A stretch of DNA of 64,000 nucleotides from Paguma larvata (lineage: Eukaryota > Chordata > Mammalia > Carnivora > Viverridae). The notes under the pieces are model-generated. The model made no database searches and was not told the origin of the DNA. It saw only the letters and a program-made list of their open reading frames with translations. The position numbers and the translations under genes are program-made. Positions 57,965-64,000 of this stretch are shown piece by piece; the stretch's first letter is position 1; each line of letters starts with the position of its first letter. The stretch lies in NCBI GenBank assembly GCA_030068075.1, contig CM057826.1:69537312-69601311 (forward strand), written 5' to 3'.

Positions 57965-58820
57965 GGTTCTTTAAAGTAACCAGGGACCACCTAATAACGT
58001 GATATGGTTGTTTCATTCATCTTCCATCTTGATTGTACTTGGCTCTATTTCTACTTCATCATTCCCTAATTAAAACATAAGGCAGCTATAACTACTGCAT
58101 TGAAAGAGAGAAGTCTACAAGGTCCTGAGGACGTATTTTCACTCAGTATCTTGATAACACCATGCCCCATACTTCCCAGAGATATGACATTCAGTTACCA
58201 ATGACAAACAAAAAGATCTCTCTCGAAATCATTGGCTCTATCATTGTTCTCTCCATTCCCAAATTTTAAGACTGTCTTAGTTTCACAGTTCCAAAATTCT
58301 CAGTTCCAAATAAAATTATAATTGATGTTATTTCACCAAATGAAAAACAAGTTAAAGTTTATATTTCTATAAGTTGTTATCAGTTTTTCTGGTTCCATTT
58401 TTTTTTCAGTTGGGCAGAGGAATATGTTGGGGAGCACTTAAATTCTAAATTAGTTATAACACTAACCAATCACTGCACACGTTGCTTACTAACAACAAAT
58501 AATAACACTCAATTTTTAAACTAGTATTTTATGAGTCACAGTCACACTGTGAAAAAATACAGAACATATATAAACAAAAGAATTACCTAAACTCTTAACC
58601 CCAGAAGTAAACATTCTATTATTTTATGGTATGCGAATTTCTCTTTCTTCTTGTAACTGGAATATGTCTCTTTTAAGATCTTGAGATAATTTTAAATGTG
58701 CAAAATTTTGCAGAGATAATTATAGGACTCAAGTAATATTGGTATTTTGTTATATCTTCATGCTATGATTCTCAGTTTATCCCCTCCTTGATTTGTTTTA
58801 GCTTTTGAAAAATTATATAT
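57965..58820. other. Unique sequence
   Basis: No repeat or gene. An acceptor-like TTTTTTTTCAG at about 58406 is followed by a stop-containing frame. Confidence 0.35.
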
Positions 58821-58821
58821 A

Positions 58822-59035
58822 GGGGCACCTGGTTGGCTCAGTTGGTTAAGCCCCTGACTTCAGCCCAAGTCCTAATCTCACAGTTCATGGTTTGAGCCCG
58901 GCGTTGGGCTCTTTGCTGACAGTGCAGAGCCTGGAGCCTGCTTTGAGTTCTGTGTCTCCCTCTCTCTCTACCCCTCCCCTGCTTGCACTCTCTCTCTGTC
59001 TCAAAGATGAATAAACATTTAAAAATTAATTAAAA
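58822..59035 (+). mobile_element. CAN SINE, forward
   Basis: GGGGCACCTGGTTGGCTCAG, GGTTTGAGCCCGGCGTTGGG, GCCTGGAGCCTGCTTTGAG, CT-rich body, A-rich tail. GAAAAATTATATATA (58807) and GAAAAATTACATTAA (59036) flank it. Confidence 0.93.
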
Positions 59036-59049
59036 GAAAAATTACATTA

Positions 59050-59110
59050 AATAGATAAATAGATACATTATAGATGGAGATACATAAGATAGATAGAGAG
59101 AGAGATAGGT
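59050..59110. repeat. Imperfect (GATA)n / (GA)n repeat
   Basis: AGATAGATAAATAGATAC then ATAAGATAGATAGAGAGAGA: interrupted GATA units next to the SINE tail. Confidence 0.8.
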
Positions 59111-59469
59111 TTTCTTCAAGTTTTTCCAAAATTTTCAACTCTATGTCAACCTCAGAGATAGGGTTTTATGATGTTCTTTTCTCTTTAGACTTGTAAAATT
59201 TCATAGGCCGATTATACTTTGTCCAGATTTTTCTGTACCCAGTGCTTTGAATCAAAAAATCTAAAATTTTCCAAATCTTATGATCCAGATTCTAGTTTTC
59301 CCTCCTTATTACTGGGTCAGAGATCAAATTTATTTCTAATTCTGTAATCCTATCAAAATCCACAAAATGTAGATGTACTAAGCAAATTTATTTGTAATAT
59401 GTGTGATATTATACTTCAACAAATATCAGAATTGACTACATTATGCTGTGGTAAAAACGATAGCATTTT

Positions 59470-59800
59470 GTTTCTTAAAAAAGCAAGGGGTAATTCCTTG
59501 CTTAAGCTACATATCCATCATCAGTCAACTAGAAGGTTGTTAGTAATGCACTTATTTTCTTCACTCTGGGATCCAGGCCGACAGAATGACCATTATTTCT
59601 TAGGCAGAGGAAAAGAGAAGGAAGTGAAGCATGTGCTGACTTTTTAAGCTTCTGCCTGGAAGGGACACATATCACTTTTGTTTATGTTCAATAAGCCATA
59701 TCAAGTCATGTAACCCAACTCCAAATGGAAAAGATGAATAAATTCTACCATGTGTCTGAAGAAGAACAAGCCAGAATACCTGTAAATAGCAACACATGTA
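59470..59800 (+). mobile_element. Ancient LTR-like interspersed repeat (family uncertain)
   Basis: TTCTTCACTCTGGGATCCAGG, AGGCAGAGGAAAAGAG, AAGCTTCTGCCTGGAAGGG, ACACATATCACTTTTG, AGTCATGTAACCCAACTCC, TCTACCATGTGTCTGAAG follow a widespread mammalian repeat pattern (CTTCTGCCCAGAAGTGACACA, TCACTTCTGCTCACATT, CCACCATGTGCC...). The open frame 59399-59647 is within it and is not a gene. Family name not recalled with confidence. Confidence 0.5.
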
Positions 59801-59804
59801 GGTA

Positions 59805-60640
59805 GACAGCATGACATCTCTTAAATAATGTTTTTCTCATGATTTAATTAAAATATTTTACTCCAGTGTAACCATTTGCAATTATTTTAACTACACAATA
59901 GTAATATTTTTATGAATATAAACCATAATTGAGCAGATTTCTCAGTTTGTACCTGAAGACTCATTTACATGCTTAAAAATTAGAAACTATACTACTGCAT
60001 TCTTTCTCTTTTATATATACAACTGCCCAAAACTATTTCCTCGGGCTTTACAGTTTTAGAAAAATAGCTGACTCATGGACTGTAGCTCAAATCACCCTTC
60101 ACATAGAACCAATTGATAGCCCTACTGTAAGCATTGTCAGTTTCTTCATATCTTGTCCAAAAATGAGCATCATTTTGTGTTATCTTTTGTCACTCCGTTG
60201 TGTAAGGAATGTGACTTCAGTTTTTAATAGATATTTTGTTGATTACTTGTATATTTTGATTAGTTTTGTTTTAGTAATTTGGATGACCTATATGTATTCC
60301 TCCAAGTTTAAAAACTAATTTAAACCAGAAATGAAAATAACATATATTCTTGACATAAAGGTAACGATATATTAGCTGAAAGTATTAGGGAATGCAAGCA
60401 CAACAAATATATTAATTTCTAAATTTAAATAAAATTAATTAACAAGAGTATATTTTTTGTTAAATAATTAAAAAAAGATTGGGTAAAATTTACTTAAAAA
60501 TTACTAAAAAGTTTACTGTTTCATCATTTCTTATAAGTCTAACCATATTGAAGAAACCTTATTTAGATATGACTACTTGAGGGTATATTAGGATGGGGGA
60601 TACTAATGCAGAACAAAATGTTCCGTTACATTTGTGTTAG
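59805..60640. other. AT-rich unique sequence
   Basis: No repeat or gene recognised. Confidence 0.35.
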
Positions 60641-60641
60641 A

Positions 60642-60828
60642 GCTTTTTTTAAGTTTATTTATTTATTTTGAGAGACAGAGAGAGCAAGGGAAGGGCAGAG
60701 AGAGAGGGAGAGAGAGAATCCCAAGCAGCCTCTCTTTTGCCAGAGCAGAGCTCAACGCAGGGCTTAGATCATGACCTGAGTTGAAATCAAAGTTTGATGC
60801 CCAACCGACTATGCCACCCAGCGTCCCT
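60642..60828 (-). mobile_element. Diverged CAN SINE, reverse
   Basis: AAGTTTATTTATTTATTTTG, GA-rich body, CCAGAGCAGAGCTCAACG, head ending ATGCCACCCAGCGTCCC. Short TGTGTTA flanks at 60633 and 60829. Only 48 bp from the next, oppositely oriented SINE. Confidence 0.88.
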
Positions 60829-60876
60829 GTGTTAATTACTTTTGTTTTTAATTCACTTATAAAATTTTGTTATTTT

Positions 60877-61076
60877 GGGGACGCCTGGGTGGCTCAGTCA
60901 GTTGAGCGTCCGACTTCGGCTCAGGTCATGATCTCTCAGTCCGTGAGTTCGAGCCCCGCGTCGGGCTCTGTGCTGACAGCTTGGAGCCTGGAGCCTGCTT
61001 CGGATTCTGTGCCCCTCCCCTACTCATGCTCTGTCTCTCTCTGTTTCAAAAATAAATAAACATTAAAAAAATATTT
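60877..61076 (+). mobile_element. CpG-rich, probably youngest CAN SINE, forward
   Basis: GGGGACGCCTGGGTGGCTC, GAGCGTCCGACTTCGGCTC, TCCGTGAGTTCGAGCCCC, GCGTCGGGCTCTGTGCTG, GCTTCGGATTCTGTG and an AAATAAATAAACATT tail. About ten CpGs are retained, with A-box (TGGCTCAGTCAGT) and B-box (GAGTTCGAGCCCC) pol III elements intact by eye. The flanks share TTTTGTTATTTTG (60866 and about 61086). Confidence 0.96.
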
Positions 61077-61094
61077 AAAAATTTTTTTGTTATT

Positions 61095-61795
61095 TTGTGT
61101 TTTCAACATTTTTGGATTTTTTTAGGTGAATATTTTTTTAACAACATAATTATCAATACTCCTTTTTTCCCTCACTACAGAGACTTTTTGACTCTTGATT
61201 TTTAAGTTAAACCATTTCCATTTTTTTTTGCGTAACTAATATTATCCTCCCATATTATTTTATATTTTAGTGTATAGCCTTCTATTGGAGTGAATTTTGG
61301 GAAAATTTGTTCCTTCCCCAAACTTTTTCTTATGGGCTGTTATGAGTAGATACTGTGTATTTCTTGAACTCTATTGATTCTTTCCTTTATTGTCCAAATA
61401 TTGTAATTGTTATGCAGATAATTAATTGAAACATTAATCTGAAATCCAAACTTTTTAGATTTCTTAGTCATGGAAAGGAAAGAGAATAGAAACAAAAATC
61501 ACAAAAGATTCTGTATAACTACCAAAGGGACTTCATCTAATGGGATATTTCCCAAGTTGTTTTCCATTGTTTTGTAACTTTAACCTGAAAATGTATTATG
61601 TGACTGACAGCTGCCTTCAATCTTTGAGACACTTGGTTTTTGATTCAGTAAATATGTTTTAGTTTATTGTTTGTAAAGACATCATGACAGGTAAAAAGAC
61701 ATTGAAATAATAATAAACTTATAGAATTAATTTTTCTTTGATTTGCTGGAAAGCATACAATGACACAATGAAAATTTCATGGCTTTATACTTTTT
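61095..61795. other. AT-rich unique sequence
   Basis: No repeat or gene recognised. Confidence 0.35.
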
Positions 61796-62011
61796 TTTAA
61801 ATACTATTTATTACATTTATTCATTTTTGAGATACAGAGACAGCATGAACTGGGGAGAGACAGAGAGAGAGAGAGGCACAGAATCTAAAGCAGGCTTGAG
61901 GCTCTGAGCTGTCTGTACAGAGCCCAATGCGGGGCTCGAACTCACAAACTGTGGAATCGTGACCTGAGCTGAAGTCAGATGCTTAACCGACTGAACCATC
62001 CAGGCACCCCT
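61796..62011 (-). mobile_element. CAN SINE, reverse, with 15-bp target-site duplication
   Basis: TTATTACATTTATTCATTTTTG tail complement, GAGCTGTCTGTACAGAGCCC, GCGGGGCTCGAACTCAC, head ending CTGAACCATCCAGGCACCCC. GGCTTTATACTTTTT (61781) and GGCTTTATATTTTTT (62013) differ at one base. Confidence 0.94.
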
Positions 62012-62029
62012 CGGCTTTATATTTTTTAT

Positions 62030-64000
62030 AAAACGAGTTTTTAAAATTGGTTTGTATATTTCCCGAAGTATGTTGAAGCTTAAATAATTTGTAATTATCC
62101 TAAATATTACAAAATAAGCCTTTATTGAGTCATTTTTATATGCACAGTCAACATCCCAACAAATGTTAGTTGATCAATACCATGCCTGCCCAAAACTCCT
62201 TACTCTATCATCAAAGCTAAAATTCACAGACCCTACCCTGAAGCATTTGTATATGTGCATGTATCGGGGTGCAAATTTAGAAGTACGGAGGACTGGAGTT
62301 ATAATGATTGTCTTCTTAAGAAGCACACATACAGATGCTGAAGATAAAACTACCATAATCAACTACAACAATAGTCTCTATAAAAGATTTTAAACTACAA
62401 TGATAATGCAAAGCATCTTCAGGAGAGAAGCTGCATAACCAAAGTGCATTTTGAGTAAGGAATCTACATAATTTTGTTCTTTTTTTTTTTTTTTTCTAAA
62501 ACTCTTGGAAAGATAACAGTGTTCTAATACATTTTGAGCCTTGTTGATATCACACTTCCCATTCATAAAATTTTTTGGAATCTTTAATTACAAAGCACAA
62601 AAAATATGTGCCATATTTACAAAAAATATTTAAAAAAATTACATGTATAAATTCATTTTGAAATATGGTGAGATCAAGTATGTGCAAATTAGTGAGTTAC
62701 TTTCTTTTTATGTTCATTATACTAAGCAGTGCTAAGCGATCATGTATCAATGCCATTTGCTATAGACTTAGCTACTTGTGTGGTAGAAACCTGGAGGTTT
62801 TTTCTTTCTTTTTTTTTTTTTTTTCTGTCTCTCCATGTCTAGAAATGTTATCTATGAGAAATATGAGAAACCGCTCAAGATTTACTCAGATGTTTATACA
62901 AACTAATGATTTAAAGGAGGAAGTAGATAATAAGTGATGTTGGCTGATACTTTTAAGTGGTTTCTCTTGGTTAAAAACTTATTTATAGAGTTTGCAAAAA
63001 GTCCAGATAAAGCCAATAGCATACAGGCCAGCATAATAATATAAAAATTCCACCTAATATGGATATAGATATGTTGGTAAAAGTAATTCAGTGATTTTTT
63101 TCACAATTAGATTCTGATACATTAAAGATCTATTAAAGGAAGAAAATGAGAGGATTCATAAAATAGGTTATGAATATTATAGATACTTTCTAGTATGTAA
63201 AAAACAAAAGTTGAACTTAATGTAAAAATAACTAAAGCCATTGTACTGCATTTTATTTGGTGATTTCAGTGAAGGATTATGCCATCAGGTATCCCGAAAA
63301 GGTCAGTACTCATAGTCCTATTTATGAGAAAGTAAGTATATAAATATATTAGAGAGAAACAGTGTTTTCCTGTTTTCCCGAAATAGGAAATGAAGTGGAA
63401 ACTGAATGAGTCATGAGAGTTCAAGAAAGATGTAGTAAAAATTGATCCATATCATTTCTTTACGGTTTTACAAAGTCTGTATGAAAGCCTTAGAAGAAAT
63501 TAATATCAAATGCATTTGAGCAAATAAAAGGAAATACTTCACACAGCATTGTGGAAATATATTGCCTTTAGAAGGTCATAGAGTCAAAAACTGTAACTGA
63601 TTAATAGGACCAATGATAATATTTGTATTGGCCAACATGAGGAAGTTGGGGCCAACTCCATGCTAGCTTCAGGGACTTTTCTCTGAACTTCATCCAAAAG
63701 CACTTCTAGCTTGGGGGCCCTGAGTGTGCTTAATTAACTCCGTCTGACCCAGTCTTATAGAGTAAAGGCATCAATCTATCAGATTGGCTCACTTTCTTCC
63801 AGGGAGTTGTAGGTGAAGGTCTTCTAACTACATTTGGATTAATGAAAACAAATTGCCTCCTCTTCTAACATACACACATACACACATATATGCACACCAT
63901 AGAAGAAAAACATGGTGTGGTAAACTTAGCACTTTGATGAGTCCGTAATATTTCCTATCCTGATTCTATGGACACAATGTAGGATAATAGGCAAAATATA
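62030..64000. other. AT-rich unique sequence to window end
   Basis: No repeat family or gene recognised. T-runs at 62479-62496 and 62805-62824. A short CA-rich ACACACATACACACATAT stretch lies near 63871-63888. Confidence 0.35.

Noticed and set aside
59399..59647. 82-codon plus-strand open frame
   Set aside because: It overlaps an ancient interspersed repeat and shows no domain.
60877..60950. Possible tRNA-Lys gene
   Set aside because: The tRNA-like head belongs to the SINE. It continues into the SINE body and A-rich tail, and the same head recurs over 20 times.
60781..61059. Open frame with AQSVERPTSAQVMISQSVSS-like text
   Set aside because: It is the translation of the SINE body. The same peptide pattern appears at 29283-29465, 50794-50976 and 61817-61999, always within SINEs.

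Overview
The window is nuclear DNA from a carnivoran mammal, most likely a feliform (cat-like) species. The main evidence is about two dozen copies, on both strands, of the tRNA-Lys-derived CAN/SINEC family. Most carry the feliform-style body (tRNA-like head starting GGGGCACCTGGGTGGCTCAG, then CTGTGCTGACAGC, GAGCCTGGAGCCTGCTT, a CT-rich stretch and an AATAAA-type A-rich tail). The rest is AT-rich single-copy sequence, many LINE-1 fragments of different ages, ancient MIR/L2 fragments, LTR relics, one MER20 DNA transposon and simple repeats. No prokaryotic, organellar or plasmid features were seen. The species, and whether this is intergenic or deep-intronic DNA, cannot be settled from the sequence alone.

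Layout. 0-1.5 kb: an old minus-strand L1 split by two SINEs. 1.6-5.6 kb: mostly unique sequence, with one exon-like segment at 3519-3675. 5.6-9 kb: old minus-strand L1 material, MIR, L2 and a SINE. 10.5-14.3 kb: three plus-strand L1 3' ends and long CA/TG microsatellites. 14.3-19.1 kb: unique AT-rich DNA. 19.1-24.7 kb: MIR, four SINEs and an L1 that joins ORF1 directly to the end of ORF2 (HAL1-like). 27.4-29.5 kb: an L1 ORF2 fragment and two SINEs. 31.4-33.1 kb: LTR relics and MER20. 35.6-42.4 kb: a near full-length minus-strand L1 whose 5' tip is inverted, interrupted by three SINEs and a 253-nt pyrimidine tract. 42.4-53.3 kb: mostly unique DNA with scattered repeats. 53.3-62 kb: an old plus-strand L1 and a dense set of seven SINEs. 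62-64 kb: unique.

No complete host protein-coding gene is recognised. The long open frames are repeat-derived (L1 ORF1/ORF2 remnants, SINE bodies, CA or CT repeats) or chance. The best non-repeat coding hint is a 157-nt segment at 3519-3675, with a strong 3' splice-site-like tract, one fully open frame containing an ATG and a hydrophobic stretch, and a 5' splice-site-like end. It is unproven. No genes here can be shown to work together. The region records layered retrotransposition: L1 first, SINEs later into L1, and one CpG-rich SINE (60877-61076) that looks youngest. Family names are from remembered consensus patterns, not a database search, and boundaries are usually good to about 10-30 bases.
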